From positions 1-61,701 of the forward strand of contig QMKX01000007.1 in assembly GCA_003643835.1 (NCBI GenBank): a stretch of DNA of 61,701 nt. The letters run 5' to 3'. This stretch comes from Campylobacterota bacterium (lineage in GTDB: Bacteria; Campylobacterota; Campylobacteria; Campylobacterales; Arcobacteraceae). Position 1 is the first letter of the stretch; the number at the start of each line of letters is the position of its first letter. The notes under the pieces are model-generated. The model made no database searches. It was given only the letters and a program-made list of their open reading frames with translations, and was not told the origin of the DNA. Shown one piece after another: positions 18,576 to 28,024 of the stretch. Both the position numbers and the translations under genes were made by a program.

Positions 18576-18639
18576 GATAGGGTTTTAAATACAGCAACAA
18601 TGGCTGGCTTTGAATCTTATCAAATATTTGATTGACTTT

Positions 18640-18745
18640 CAAACACTGTTCAGAGAATGAAGAGCAGAAAACTCAAAACCGAAAGCGAAAAACGGAGAAC
18701 AATCTGTTATCAGGTATCCGGTATCTGTTATCCGAATGCACGAGT
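18640..18745. repeat. Purine-rich and TATCCG-stutter intergenic sequence
   Basis: Near 18660-18700 lies a purine-rich stutter (GAAGAGCAGAAAAC, AAACCGAAAGCGAAAAACGG). Near 18708-18736 the words CTGTTATCAGGTATCC and GGTATCTGTTATCCG repeat a TATC period. It has no coding character; short frames across it give low-complexity peptides. It lies between the palindromes and the dsbD stop. Confidence 0.5.
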
Positions 18746-18762
18746 GAGACATCTAAATCCTA

Positions 18763-20433
18763 TCATATGCCATTTGTATCCAACACCCCTATAAACTCTT
18801 TTGGGTTTTTGTATCCTACTATTTTGTTTGGTAGTAGTTTGCCATCTTTGAAAAATAGTATCACTGGTGGTCCAAATAGTCCAAAATGTTTGAGTATATC
18901 TTTGTCTTGGTCTGTGTTATGAGTGGTATCAACTTGAAGCAAAACAAACTCATGAAGCCTGTCTTGCACACTTTTGTCGCTAAATGTCCACTCTTCAAGC
19001 TCCTGACACCCAATACACCAAGAAGCAGTGAAATCAACCATGACGATGCTATCTTTTTCTTGTGCTACGACTCCTAACAACTCATCTATAGTTTTAACTC
19101 TTTGAAAGTTTAGATTGGAGTGCGATGCAGCACTTTTAAATGGGTTTAGGATATTGTTTGAATTGTTGTAAACACCGACAAAACTTATGAGACTAAAAAG
19201 CAAAAACACGACAGCTACAACTTGTATAAATATATTTTTTCTTGAGATAAAATATATACCAGCAAACAAACCAATAGAACCAAATAGTATAAATGACACA
19301 AAGCTAGGCAAAATTCTATCAAGTATCCACACAGCAAGCAGCAGCATAACCACACCAAATATTTTAGATACCAAATCCATCCAGCCTCCTGGTTTTGGCA
19401 TATATTTGCCTGCTCCAAAACCGATAAGAAGTAGCGGAACTCCCATGCCAAAACTCAAAACAAACAAAGTCAATCCACCAAGCAGTGCATCGCCTGTTTG
19501 ACCTATATATACCAAAGCACCTGCCAGCGGTGGTGCGACACATGGCCCAACTATCAGTGCAGACAAAAAGCCCATAATTGCGACACCTGCTACACCTTTT
19601 TTATCGCTTTGATTTTGTGAGATTTTGTCTATTTTGGTTTGCCATGATGATGGCAAAGATAGTTCGTAGTAACCAAACATAGAAAAAGCAAGTGCTACAA
19701 ACACAGCAGAAAACCCTACAAGCACATATGGGTTTTGCAAAGCTGTTTGGATATTTGCTCCAAAAAGTCCTGCTATCACTCCAGCTATAGTGTATGCTAA
19801 ACTCATAAACAACACATACACAAATGACAAATACAAACCTCGTTTTGAGCTCATCTTTTCATTTTCACTATGTGATACAATTATGCTTGAAAGTATTGGT
19901 ATCATAGGAAATATACAAGGGGTCAGTGAAAGTAGCAACCCAAAACCAAAAAATGTCAAAAGAACCAACCAAAAGTTGCCTGTTTTTAGGCTATCGGTTA
20001 TGTTGTCAGTTTCATCGTTTGAGGTTTGTGTAAGGGCGGGGTTTAATATATAGTCAGCTTCAAGCGGTTGATAACAAAGCCCAGCTTTGCTACACCCTTG
20101 ATACGATAATATAATCTTGTCAGCTTTGTCTAACAGTTTGTTGTTTATGTTTAAACCTAATTTATCAAAAAATACATTTTCATCTTGGTAGCTTGTGGTT
20201 TTTGGTTGTTTTATATCTTTTGTTATATCAATTTTTTCACCATTTTTCAATATTTTTACTTTGATACTTTTTTGATACAGATAAATCTTTTCACCTAATA
20301 TCAAATCAATATTTAAACTATTTTCTTTTTTTTCAAATTTGACATCAAATGCCTCTTCTACACTGAGTATTTTTTGATTTGCCCCAAACAAAAAAATAAT
20401 ACTAAATAAAAATACGGTCAATAATCTATACAT
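18763..20433 (-). CDS. dsbD: Thiol:disulfide interchange protein DsbD
   Basis: Inner-membrane reductase that passes electrons from cytoplasmic thioredoxin to periplasmic thiol proteins, including cytochrome c maturation. Signal segment at 1-18, periplasmic N-terminal domain with C114 and C120 (GCSKAGLC), eight-helix core with the cysteines in LTPC and VGPC, and a C-terminal thioredoxin domain with WCIGC near 470. The ATG at 20433 has TAGGAG five bases upstream and is preferred to the longer frame from TTG 20448. It overlaps the psd stop by 8 bases, so the two are probably co-transcribed. Confidence 0.93.
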   Translation of the reverse strand: MYRLLTVFLFSIIFLFGANQKILSVEEAFDVKFEKKENSLNIDLILGEKIYLYQKSIKVKILKNGEKIDITKDIKQPKTTSYQDENVFFDKLGLNINNKLLDKADKIILSYQGCSKAGLCYQPLEADYILNPALTQTSNDETDNITDSLKTGNFWLVLLTFFGFGLLLSLTPCIFPMIPILSSIIVSHSENEKMSSKRGLYLSFVYVLFMSLAYTIAGVIAGLFGANIQTALQNPYVLVGFSAVFVALAFSMFGYYELSLPSSWQTKIDKISQNQSDKKGVAGVAIMGFLSALIVGPCVAPPLAGALVYIGQTGDALLGGLTLFVLSFGMGVPLLLIGFGAGKYMPKPGGWMDLVSKIFGVVMLLLAVWILDRILPSFVSFILFGSIGLFAGIYFISRKNIFIQVVAVVFLLFSLISFVGVYNNSNNILNPFKSAASHSNLNFQRVKTIDELLGVVAQEKDSIVMVDFTASWCIGCQELEEWTFSDKSVQDRLHEFVLLQVDTTHNTDQDKDILKHFGLFGPPVILFFKDGKLLPNKIVGYKNPKEFIGVLDTNGI

Positions 20434-21241
20434 ACGAACTCCTACCAATTGTATCTGTAAATTTAACTTTTTTATTTTCTAAATTTTCTAAACTTATCAT
20501 ATCTTTTTGCCAAAATATGAGCACTGTTGAGCCCATCTCAAAATAACCCATACAATCTGCTTTTTTGATATATATATCTTCATAATTATAAATAGTTGTG
20601 CTGTTTGGTTTACTATTTGTTTTGATTTTTGGTTCTACCTCAAATACCATCTTGCCTACATTGAGCGCACCTACAAACACCATATAAAATTTTTGTTTGT
20701 TTGCAGTTTCACATACTGCTACTACTCTTTCATTTTGTATAAATAGGTTTTGTTTTTTGTTTAGATAGTTGAAGTTTACCGGATACAGTTTGCCTGCTAT
20801 GTGGATAAGTTTAAGCAAACGAAAATTATACGGACTATGGTATCGGTGGTAATCTTTTGGCGAAAGATAAAAGTTCATAAAATACCCACCATCAAGGTTG
20901 TTGTCGTTTATATGTTCGGTCAAGAGTTCATCTAACTTATAGCTCATACCTTTGATTTGATAAACTGTGTTATTTTTTATCTCATCTTGAGCCGATACGA
21001 AGCTATCAGTAGGCGATATGTAAGTTTCGTTTGTGTTATCAAACTTCCTTTTGGTTTCAAGTTTTCTTGTGAAAAGTTCGTTTAAAGTTCCATATGTTTG
21101 AGGTTGGCGAAACTCGCTCATATCAAGTCCCAATAATTTGACATAAGCACTATTTATAAAATTTTGTATATGTGAGTTGAACTTTTTATTTGCAAACTTG
21201 TCAAATATATTTGATATAGAGTTTGTGATGTGTTTTTTCAT
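20426..21241 (-). CDS. psd: Phosphatidylserine decarboxylase proenzyme
   Basis: Makes phosphatidylethanolamine; self-cleaves to form a pyruvoyl group. The cleavage/pyruvoyl site is the GST in YFEMGSTVLIFW near the C-terminus. Other conserved blocks are FYLSPKDYHRYHSP and VGALNVGKM. 271 residues, typical of the short bacterial form. The substrate is made by PssA, encoded at 35303-35881. It overlaps dsbD. Confidence 0.93.
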   Translation of the reverse strand: MKKHITNSISNIFDKFANKKFNSHIQNFINSAYVKLLGLDMSEFRQPQTYGTLNELFTRKLETKRKFDNTNETYISPTDSFVSAQDEIKNNTVYQIKGMSYKLDELLTEHINDNNLDGGYFMNFYLSPKDYHRYHSPYNFRLLKLIHIAGKLYPVNFNYLNKKQNLFIQNERVVAVCETANKQKFYMVFVGALNVGKMVFEVEPKIKTNSKPNSTTIYNYEDIYIKKADCMGYFEMGSTVLIFWQKDMISLENLENKKVKFTDTIGRSSYV

Positions 21242-21307
21242 GTTGTTCCTTCTTTGTGATTGTATCTAAACAATATGAATATAAGATGAAATTATCAAAT
21301 TGGTTAC

Positions 21308-22180
21308 TCAAAAAAAGGTTTTTTGAGTTTTGTTTTGTATGACAGCAGCTTTATTGTTTTGGTATTTGCCAGTAAACAACCTGTTTTCCTTTCTTTGTTT
21401 AAATGTTTTTTTGACTATGTGTTTGTTTATTTCTTCGTTGAACTTGAGTTTATCTTTGGTTATGTTTGCCAATCTTTTAGTAAACATATCTTTGTAGTGT
21501 GTAGATATGTCTATACCTATATAGCTATGTCCTAATAGCTTTGATGCTATGGCAGTAGTGCCACTACCCATATACGGATCTATTATGACAGAATTTTTTT
21601 GCTTATCTAATATAGAGTATATAGCTCTGGTAGGCAACTCTATAGGAAATGGTGCTGGGTGTGCATTGTCTCGTTCTGGAGCAAACCGCCATATAGATGT
21701 CAGCAGTGCATGTTTGGAGTTTAGTTCATTTCCTATATTGTTGTCATCTTTTGGTTTATATAGCCAATATATCCTCTCCTCTACTTGCCAAAATCTCCAG
21801 CCTCTTATGTTTGCCGCTATGGTTCTATCCCATATTATCTCTTGACGGGTGAGCCATTTGGTTTGTCGTAGCCAATCCATAGGGTGCGACATCACACCTT
21901 TGTCCCACCTTATCTTATGATTATAAAAAAAGCTCCCTCCTGGTTTGATAACCCTATATAACTCGTCCAATACTTCTGTCTGGTTTTGCTGATAAGTTAT
22001 TTCATCGGTTTTGTCTACGAAGTTTTCGTATATTACTTTGTTAACTAACCAGCCTTTGTTTGACTCTTTTTTGTTGTATGGTGGCGAAGTCACCCCCATA
22101 TCTACACACTCGCTTGGTATGGTTTTCAAGATATCCAAGCTGTTGCCTATAGTTATTTTGTTTAGAAATTTATCTATCAT
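21308..22180 (-). CDS. DNA methyltransferase, beta-type order (M2 of a type II R-M system)
   Basis: 290-residue amino-methyltransferase. The catalytic motif TSPPYN (31-36) comes first and the SAM-binding DPYMGSGTTA (about 200-209) comes late, giving the order IV-TRD-I. Serine in SPPY occurs in both N4-cytosine and N6-adenine enzymes, so the modified base is not settled. It follows the endonuclease gene after 17 bases, and a second methyltransferase of another class lies upstream. Two different methylases beside one nuclease are typical of systems with asymmetric recognition sites. Confidence 0.85.
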   Translation of the reverse strand: MIDKFLNKITIGNSLDILKTIPSECVDMGVTSPPYNKKESNKGWLVNKVIYENFVDKTDEITYQQNQTEVLDELYRVIKPGGSFFYNHKIRWDKGVMSHPMDWLRQTKWLTRQEIIWDRTIAANIRGWRFWQVEERIYWLYKPKDDNNIGNELNSKHALLTSIWRFAPERDNAHPAPFPIELPTRAIYSILDKQKNSVIIDPYMGSGTTAIASKLLGHSYIGIDISTHYKDMFTKRLANITKDKLKFNEEINKHIVKKTFKQRKENRLFTGKYQNNKAAVIQNKTQKTFF

Positions 22181-22197
22181 TTGTGCTACTCACAGTA

Positions 22198-22962
22198 TTA
22201 TATTGTTTTGAATTTTTTTATCGCTTGTCCGTATAATAAAACTTTTGAATTATAGTTGCCTGTCCGCTCAATATTGTCAAACAACATTTCAACTACCTTG
22301 ATCTTGTTCATAACAAACAACACCTCTCTATAGTGATTTTCTCCACTGTTTCTAATCTCCAATTCTCCTGCATTTAAGTTATTGTATCGAAATAAAACTT
22401 TTTGTTCTGATGTTTCTGTGCTTCGTCTTGCCTTTGAGTTGACAATCTCAAAATTGTCAGCAAAGCATTTTATGACATCTTTATTGAAAAATACATGAAA
22501 TTTGTTCTCATATTTGATAGTCCAATAATTTACTTCTCCGCCATTAAATATTGCTTTGTTTAAAAATGTTCTAACTCTTCTTTTTTCTTGAAATTTATCT
22601 TTAAGTTCTATCATGGGGATTTTTAATTGCTCTTTATAATATTTTTTATCTGCTCTGTATGCTATAAATGTTTCAGGATATACATCTAAACATTTAATAA
22701 GAAGTTGTCCTATACCATTCATAGACAAAAAGGCATCATCGCTTTTGAATCTATTTTTTCCATACAAAAATATCTGCCATCTTTTCGCACCACTTTTGAC
22801 ACTATGTGCATCTCCATTTTGGTCTATTACATCTTTTTTTGCTTTTGGATCATTTTGATAATCATTGTTTTGTCCTATAAGTTTTGCAAACTCTAAAGCA
22901 TCTGCATGCCCTTGTGCTCTAACAAATCTTGCTTTTTCACTGCTCATGGCTTTTTTCTTCAT
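22198..22962 (-). CDS. Putative type II restriction endonuclease (R of the M1-R-M2 system)
   Basis: 254 residues, no signal peptide. Named mainly from position: it overlaps M1 by ATGA and precedes M2. The N-terminal part contains VIDQNGDAHSVKSGAKRWQI (45-64), where an acidic residue followed by SVK (54-56) could be a degenerate PD-(D/E)xK nuclease core. The rest is basic and unfamiliar. Recognition sequence and cleavage type are unknown. An alternative start at Met6 is possible. Confidence 0.65.
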   Translation of the reverse strand: MKKKAMSSEKARFVRAQGHADALEFAKLIGQNNDYQNDPKAKKDVIDQNGDAHSVKSGAKRWQIFLYGKNRFKSDDAFLSMNGIGQLLIKCLDVYPETFIAYRADKKYYKEQLKIPMIELKDKFQEKRRVRTFLNKAIFNGGEVNYWTIKYENKFHVFFNKDVIKCFADNFEIVNSKARRSTETSEQKVLFRYNNLNAGELEIRNSGENHYREVLFVMNKIKVVEMLFDNIERTGNYNSKVLLYGQAIKKFKTI

Positions 22963-23936
22963 CGTTTTATTATCAACACTTCATGAGACTTTTTGATATG
23001 ATTGTCGCCATTTTTTTGTCTGTTTGTACCTATTCTTGTCTCTCCTTGCCCCATCGTATATTGCCATGATACTTCTACAAACTCAAAATCTTTATACCAG
23101 TTTCTTATAGTTGTGCAGTCATTATAAGACAGAACAAATCCACCTTTATGCTCGAGCAATAAATCTCTTAGCTTCTCATGGTCAAATCCATTATGATGTA
23201 TAGGAAAATTTCTTTGTGGATATATACCTTTAAACATTTTGCTGTCCCCCTCAAGATAATAAGGTGGGTCACAGTATAGCATATCATTTTTATATTTTGG
23301 TATCACATGCTCAAATGAACCTTGATACACACTTATGTTTTCAAGTTTAGTGTCTGCTACTTTTTGAACCATTGTGCTGTATCTTTTTTCCTGCATATAT
23401 ACAGATGATGGCCAAGATAAAAATCCTGGTCCATAAGATGTGTTGTGGTTATAATAATAATACGATGCTAACTCTAGGCTATCATCTATAAGCTCACTAT
23501 TTTGCCAATGGCTTTTTAGTTTTTCTTTTACCTCTTTAAATCCTGCGTGTGTGGGCTGGAAGTTTTTTAGTTTTTTTGCTAACTTTTTTGGGTTTTTTAT
23601 CTGTTGTTGCCAATAGTTTATAAGTATGTCAAATATATCAAAGCCGATTACTTCAATACCTGCATAAGTAGAACATGCAATTTCAAACGACCCGCCGCCT
23701 ATAAATGGTGATATTACCCTTTTTGTATCTTTTGGTATTTGCTCTAGGATTGTGCCTACTGCTAAACTTTTCCCACCAGCATATCGTAGTGGAGAGCCTA
23801 AAAACCTTCTGTATTTATTTTTGTCATTTACTGTTTTTAGATTGTTTAAAAATAGAGTTTTTTTGTCTTTATCCTCTATATCCATAATTGATTGATGCCC
23901 AGCTACATCTTTCACACTATAAGCTATATTTTGCAT
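22959..23936 (-). CDS. D12-class N6-adenine DNA methyltransferase (M1)
   Basis: Alpha-class adenine methylase. SPLRYAGGKS (48-57) and motif I PFIGGGSFE (77-85) are N-terminal, and DPPYY lies near 223-227; about 325 residues. The ATG at 23936 is chosen because AAAGGA lies 6 bases upstream and a TATAGT -10 box lies just before. The longer frame to TTG 23972 would start upstream of that promoter. First gene of the M1-R-M2 operon, so protection is made before the nuclease. Confidence 0.88.
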   Translation of the reverse strand: MQNIAYSVKDVAGHQSIMDIEDKDKKTLFLNNLKTVNDKNKYRRFLGSPLRYAGGKSLAVGTILEQIPKDTKRVISPFIGGGSFEIACSTYAGIEVIGFDIFDILINYWQQQIKNPKKLAKKLKNFQPTHAGFKEVKEKLKSHWQNSELIDDSLELASYYYYNHNTSYGPGFLSWPSSVYMQEKRYSTMVQKVADTKLENISVYQGSFEHVIPKYKNDMLYCDPPYYLEGDSKMFKGIYPQRNFPIHHNGFDHEKLRDLLLEHKGGFVLSYNDCTTIRNWYKDFEFVEVSWQYTMGQGETRIGTNRQKNGDNHIKKSHEVLIIKR

Positions 23937-23957
23937 AAAATATCCTTTTCTCATCCC

Positions 23958-23963
23958 ACTATA
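23958..23963 (-). promoter_or_regulatory. Probable -10 box of the M1-R-M2 operon
   Basis: TATAGT on the minus strand, 21 bases before the M1 ATG, in the divergent region shared with hemN. Confidence 0.4.
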
Positions 23964-23995
23964 CCACAACAATATAAAATATAAGCTACTTTAGA

Positions 23996-24001
23996 TACAA
24001 T
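23996..24001 (+). promoter_or_regulatory. -10 box of hemN-ccoI-ccoS
   Basis: TACAAT in AGATACAATAAA, about 20 bases before the hemN ATG, followed by CAGGAAG as Shine-Dalgarno. Confidence 0.45.
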
Positions 24002-24020
24002 AAATAAAAACAGGAAGCAT

Positions 24021-25388
24021 ATGATAGATTTTAAGAAATTTGAAAAATACAGCCGTCCAGGCCCACGATATACGAGCTATCCTACTGCGTTGGAGTTTCA
24101 TGAAAATTTCACAAGCGATGATCTATCAAAAAAGCTAAAAAACACAGACAATTCAACTCCTATATCTTTATATATTCACTTGCCATTTTGTAGAAGTGCT
24201 TGCTATTTTTGCGGCTGCAATGTCATATTTACAAGCCTACAAGAGAAAAAATCAAGATACCTCACATATCTAAAAAAAGAGCTTAAAATTTTGGCAAAGC
24301 ATATAGACACCAGCAGATTAGTGACACAACTACACTTTGGTGGTGGCACTCCTACATTTTTCTCTCCAAGTGAATTAGACGAGGTTTATACAGCTATATA
24401 CGATGTGTTTTCAAATTTTGACAAAACAGCTGAGATAAGTTGTGAAGTAGATCCAAGGTTTTTTTCTGTAGAGCATATGGAGGTGATGAAAAAAGCAAAC
24501 CTAAATCGTATCAGCTTTGGAGTGCAAGATTTAGATGAAAAAGTCCAGCAAACTATACATAGGATACAACCATATGAAACCACTCAAAATGTAGTGAAAA
24601 TCGCACGAGATGCTGGTATAAACTCTATAAACATAGACTTAATATATGGTTTGCCATATCAAACAAAAGAGAGCTTCGCTACAACTTTAGAGCAAATTAT
24701 CAAACTAAATCCAGATAGACTGGCTGTATTTAACTATGCACATGTGCCTTGGCTTATGAGAACACAACGAAAGTTTGATGAGACTACATTTGCTCCACCT
24801 TCAACTAAGTTAGAGATACTACAAGATACTATAAAATTTTTTGAAAATCACGACTACTGTATGGTAGGTATGGATCATTTTGCAAAGCCAGATGACGAGC
24901 TGTTCAAAGCTATAGAAAAAGCAGAACTACACAGAAACTTTCAAGGCTACACGACCAAAGGTGGAGCACAATTAGTCGGAGTTGGGGTCACATCTATAGG
25001 CGATGGAAGTGACTATTTTGTGCAAAATTACAAAAAATTAGACGAATACGAAAAGGCTATAGACAAAGGAGTGTTGCCTGTATTTAAGGGTTATCAGCTA
25101 AACGAAGATGATAAAATACGAAAATATGTCATTATGGAGCTTATGTCAAATTTTTCACTAGATATCAAAAAACTACAAAAAAAATTTGACATAAAGTTTG
25201 AAATATATTTTGCAGATGCTTTAAATCACTTACAAGAGTATGTGCAAGCTCAACTTTTGACGATAGATAATAACCATATCAATGTATCTGCTACTGGTTC
25301 TATGCTTATACGAAATATAGCTATGTGTTTTGATAAATATTTTTGGCACAAAAGCAAAGAAAAGCAAAGGTTTAGCAAAACAATATGA
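24021..25388 (+). CDS. hemN: Oxygen-independent coproporphyrinogen III oxidase
   Basis: Radical-SAM enzyme that decarboxylates coproporphyrinogen III to protoporphyrinogen IX. 455 residues. RYTSYPTA (16-23) and the cluster motif C57xxxC61xxC64xC66 in LPFCRSACYFCGC mark a genuine HemN rather than the HemW chaperone. Coupled by ATGA to ccoI, linking heme supply to cbb3 oxidase assembly. HemJ, which acts on the product, is encoded at 34791-35294. Confidence 0.94.
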   Translation: MIDFKKFEKYSRPGPRYTSYPTALEFHENFTSDDLSKKLKNTDNSTPISLYIHLPFCRSACYFCGCNVIFTSLQEKKSRYLTYLKKELKILAKHIDTSRLVTQLHFGGGTPTFFSPSELDEVYTAIYDVFSNFDKTAEISCEVDPRFFSVEHMEVMKKANLNRISFGVQDLDEKVQQTIHRIQPYETTQNVVKIARDAGINSINIDLIYGLPYQTKESFATTLEQIIKLNPDRLAVFNYAHVPWLMRTQRKFDETTFAPPSTKLEILQDTIKFFENHDYCMVGMDHFAKPDDELFKAIEKAELHRNFQGYTTKGGAQLVGVGVTSIGDGSDYFVQNYKKLDEYEKAIDKGVLPVFKGYQLNEDDKIRKYVIMELMSNFSLDIKKLQKKFDIKFEIYFADALNHLQEYVQAQLLTIDNNHINVSATGSMLIRNIAMCFDKYFWHKSKEKQRFSKTI

Positions 25389-27772
25389 AAATAGCTTGTA
25401 GCCATTGTCATATAAAGTTTGATAAGTCAGTTCTCATAGAGCAAGATGATTTGTTTTTTTGTTGTAAAGGATGCCAAGGAGTTTATGGTTTGCTTCACGA
25501 TAGTGGATTAGGTAGTTTTTATGATAAATTAGGTTCAAGGACAATACAAGCTCCTATCAACACAAGTAGTGATGCAAAAAAATTTGACACGCAAAGTTTT
25601 CACAAAAGATATGTCAAATCTTTGCACGATGATTTATTTGAAGTTGATTTGATGATAGAGGGTATTCATTGTGCTGCTTGTGTGTGGTTAAGTGAAAAGG
25701 TGTTGTATGACACAGATGGCATAGTCCAAGCAGATATAAATTTCTCAAACAACAAAGCAAAAATAGTATGGCAAAAAGACAAAATAGTATTGTCAAGCAT
25801 AATAGAAAAAATCCGACAAATCGGCTATGACGCATATGCTTACGATTTGGATGAAGTTGAAAAAAAAGCAGTTAAAGAAAAAAAAGAGTATTATCTTAAG
25901 CTCGTAGTTGCTGTGTTTGGTAGCTTAAATATCATGATGATAGGTATAGCAAAATACACCGGCTTTTTCACTGGCATGGATAAAGAAATTTTAAGTGCTG
26001 TGCATGTAGCAGAGTTTATATTAGCAACTCCTGTGCTGTTTTTTAGTGGTAGTGTATTTTTCAAGGGCGCTTATTTTAACATAAAAAACAGAAACATAGG
26101 TATGGATACACTCGTAGCAACGGGGGCTACTTTGACTTATATTTTCAGTGTATATGTGATGCTCGGAGGTAGTGGGTATAGCTATTTTGATAGTGTTGTT
26201 ATGATTATCACATTTGTATTAGTAGGTAAGTATCTTGAAAAAATTGGCAAAAAAAATGCAGTTGATATAGTAGATAAGATGAGAGCAACTATACCTGTAG
26301 ATTGTGAAATAATACAAAACAACAAAATAGTCTCCAAGCTAATCGATGAGATACAAGTAGGCGATATTGTATTGTTGAAGCCCGGTCAAAAAGCGCCAGT
26401 AGATGGCATAGTTTTAGAAGGAAGTGGTAGCTTTGATGAAAGCTCTATCAGTGGTGAATCTATGCCAATAATAAAAAATAAAACAAATCAAATAATAAGC
26501 GGCACAATACTTGAAGACTCCACTATCAAATATAAAGCAACAACAAATTTCGCTCACAGCACTACAAACGAGATAATCAAAACTATAGAAAATTCACTCG
26601 CAAGCAAACCAGCAATACAAAAAAAAGCAAACCAACTATCAAAATATTTTTCTGTTTCTATATTGTCTGTAGCACTTTTGACATTTATTTGGTGGTTTTT
26701 TGTAGGTGGGTTTGAGATAGCACTTATCACTGCTATATCAGTCATAGTCATAGCATGTCCTTGTGCTTTGGCATTGTCTACTCCTATGGCTGTGGTTGTT
26801 GGTATAAGTAAATTAGCAAAGCTTAAGGTATTGTTCAAAGAAGCAAAATATCTTGAAATTCTTTCAAAAGCTACGACAGTGGTGTTGGATAAAACAGGCA
26901 CCTTGACAAATGGCAAGCTATCTGTAGTCAAACAAACGATATATGACGATAAATATACACAAGCAATCAAAGCTATAGTATCTGCTTCAACTCACCCAGT
27001 ATCAAAAGCTGTATATAATTATATCAACAACGACAACAAAACAACAGCCGACATAAACAATATCAAACAAAATTCAGGTCAAGGTTTCAGCGCCATATAC
27101 AAAGAGCAAAATATGATAGCTGGTAGCATTGATTATCTTGAAACATTTGGCATATTTGTCAATACAAACTCAAGCCACACGATATTTTGTGTAGCAGTGG
27201 ACGAAAAACTTGTAGCGGTATATGAACTATCTGACGAACTAAAAGAAAATAGCCAAAAGTTAATAGAGTATTTAAACACACAAAATATAAACATAGTTAT
27301 GTTGAGTGGCGATAGACAAATAGTAGTAGACAAAGTTGCAAAAAAACTTAAAATAAAAAAAAGATATGCAAATATGTCTCCAAAAGACAAAGCAAATTTC
27401 ATAACAAAACTCAAACAAAATCAAGAAATTGTAGTGATGATAGGTGATGGTATCAACGATGCTGTGGCATTAAGCAAAGCAGATATCTCTATATCTATGG
27501 CAAGCGGTTCTGATATATCAGTAAAATTAAGCGACATAATAATACTCGATAACTCAATCAATAAAATAATACAATGCTTTAAAGTTTCAAAATTGACATA
27601 CAGACAAATCAAACAAAATTTAGGTTTGTCGCTTATATATAATATGGCGACAATACCAGTGGCAGTTATGGGTTATGTTATACCTTTGGTTGCGGCTTTG
27701 TCTATGAGTTTGAGCTCACTTATAGTTGTAGCAAATAGTCTTAGAATAAAAAATACAAAGGATAAAATATGA
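25385..27772 (+). CDS. ccoI: Copper-translocating P-type ATPase for cbb3 oxidase (CcoI/FixI)
   Basis: Exports copper used to assemble cbb3 cytochrome oxidase. 795 residues: an N-terminal Cys-rich domain (C5xxC8, C26, C27, C30), an HMA domain with HCAAC (C96, C99), CPC near 457-459 in the membrane, phosphorylated Asp near 502 in DKTGT, and GDGIND near 686. The N-terminal Cys-rich segment and the overlapping ccoS gene distinguish it from a detoxifying CopA. Overlaps on both sides are ATGA. Confidence 0.93.
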   Translation: MKIACSHCHIKFDKSVLIEQDDLFFCCKGCQGVYGLLHDSGLGSFYDKLGSRTIQAPINTSSDAKKFDTQSFHKRYVKSLHDDLFEVDLMIEGIHCAACVWLSEKVLYDTDGIVQADINFSNNKAKIVWQKDKIVLSSIIEKIRQIGYDAYAYDLDEVEKKAVKEKKEYYLKLVVAVFGSLNIMMIGIAKYTGFFTGMDKEILSAVHVAEFILATPVLFFSGSVFFKGAYFNIKNRNIGMDTLVATGATLTYIFSVYVMLGGSGYSYFDSVVMIITFVLVGKYLEKIGKKNAVDIVDKMRATIPVDCEIIQNNKIVSKLIDEIQVGDIVLLKPGQKAPVDGIVLEGSGSFDESSISGESMPIIKNKTNQIISGTILEDSTIKYKATTNFAHSTTNEIIKTIENSLASKPAIQKKANQLSKYFSVSILSVALLTFIWWFFVGGFEIALITAISVIVIACPCALALSTPMAVVVGISKLAKLKVLFKEAKYLEILSKATTVVLDKTGTLTNGKLSVVKQTIYDDKYTQAIKAIVSASTHPVSKAVYNYINNDNKTTADINNIKQNSGQGFSAIYKEQNMIAGSIDYLETFGIFVNTNSSHTIFCVAVDEKLVAVYELSDELKENSQKLIEYLNTQNINIVMLSGDRQIVVDKVAKKLKIKKRYANMSPKDKANFITKLKQNQEIVVMIGDGINDAVALSKADISISMASGSDISVKLSDIIILDNSINKIIQCFKVSKLTYRQIKQNLGLSLIYNMATIPVAVMGYVIPLVAALSMSLSSLIVVANSLRIKNTKDKI

Positions 27773-27969
27773 ACGGCATATTGATAGTAGGACTTTTTGT
27801 TGGTTTAAGTTTAAGTATTATAGTATTGGCTTTTGTGATATGGGGCATAAAGACAGAACAGTTCGACGATGCTCAAAAACAAAATAGTGGATTATTGTTT
27901 GACACAGCAGATGACCTAAACGATGCTATAAACAAAGAGAACAAAAAAAAACAGCTACATAAAAGTTGA
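27769..27969 (+). CDS. ccoS: cbb3-type oxidase assembly protein CcoS
   Basis: 66-residue single-span membrane protein needed for cofactor insertion into cbb3 oxidase. Transmembrane segment at 5-26 followed by WGIKTEQFDD, the family signature, and a charged tail. ATGA overlap with ccoI. The oxidase genes ccoNOQP are not in the window. Confidence 0.9.
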   Translation: MNGILIVGLFVGLSLSIIVLAFVIWGIKTEQFDDAQKQNSGLLFDTADDLNDAINKENKKKQLHKS

Positions 27970-28024
27970 GAACTATTTTTTAAAGCCGCTTTGTATATAT
28001 CAAAACATTGCCTTAGTTAAATTT

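Noticed and set aside
18361-18580. CRISPR array
   Set aside because: The palindromes vary in sequence and spacing, lack constant spacer length, and no cas gene is nearby.
18632-18922. Plus-strand open frame of 96 codons over the intergenic tract and dsbD end
   Set aside because: Peptide is low-complexity at the start and the rest is antisense to dsbD; no Shine-Dalgarno and no family features.
25614-25835. Minus-strand Leu/Cys-rich frame opposite ccoI
   Set aside because: Shadow of the certain ccoI coding region, without start signal or neighbours.
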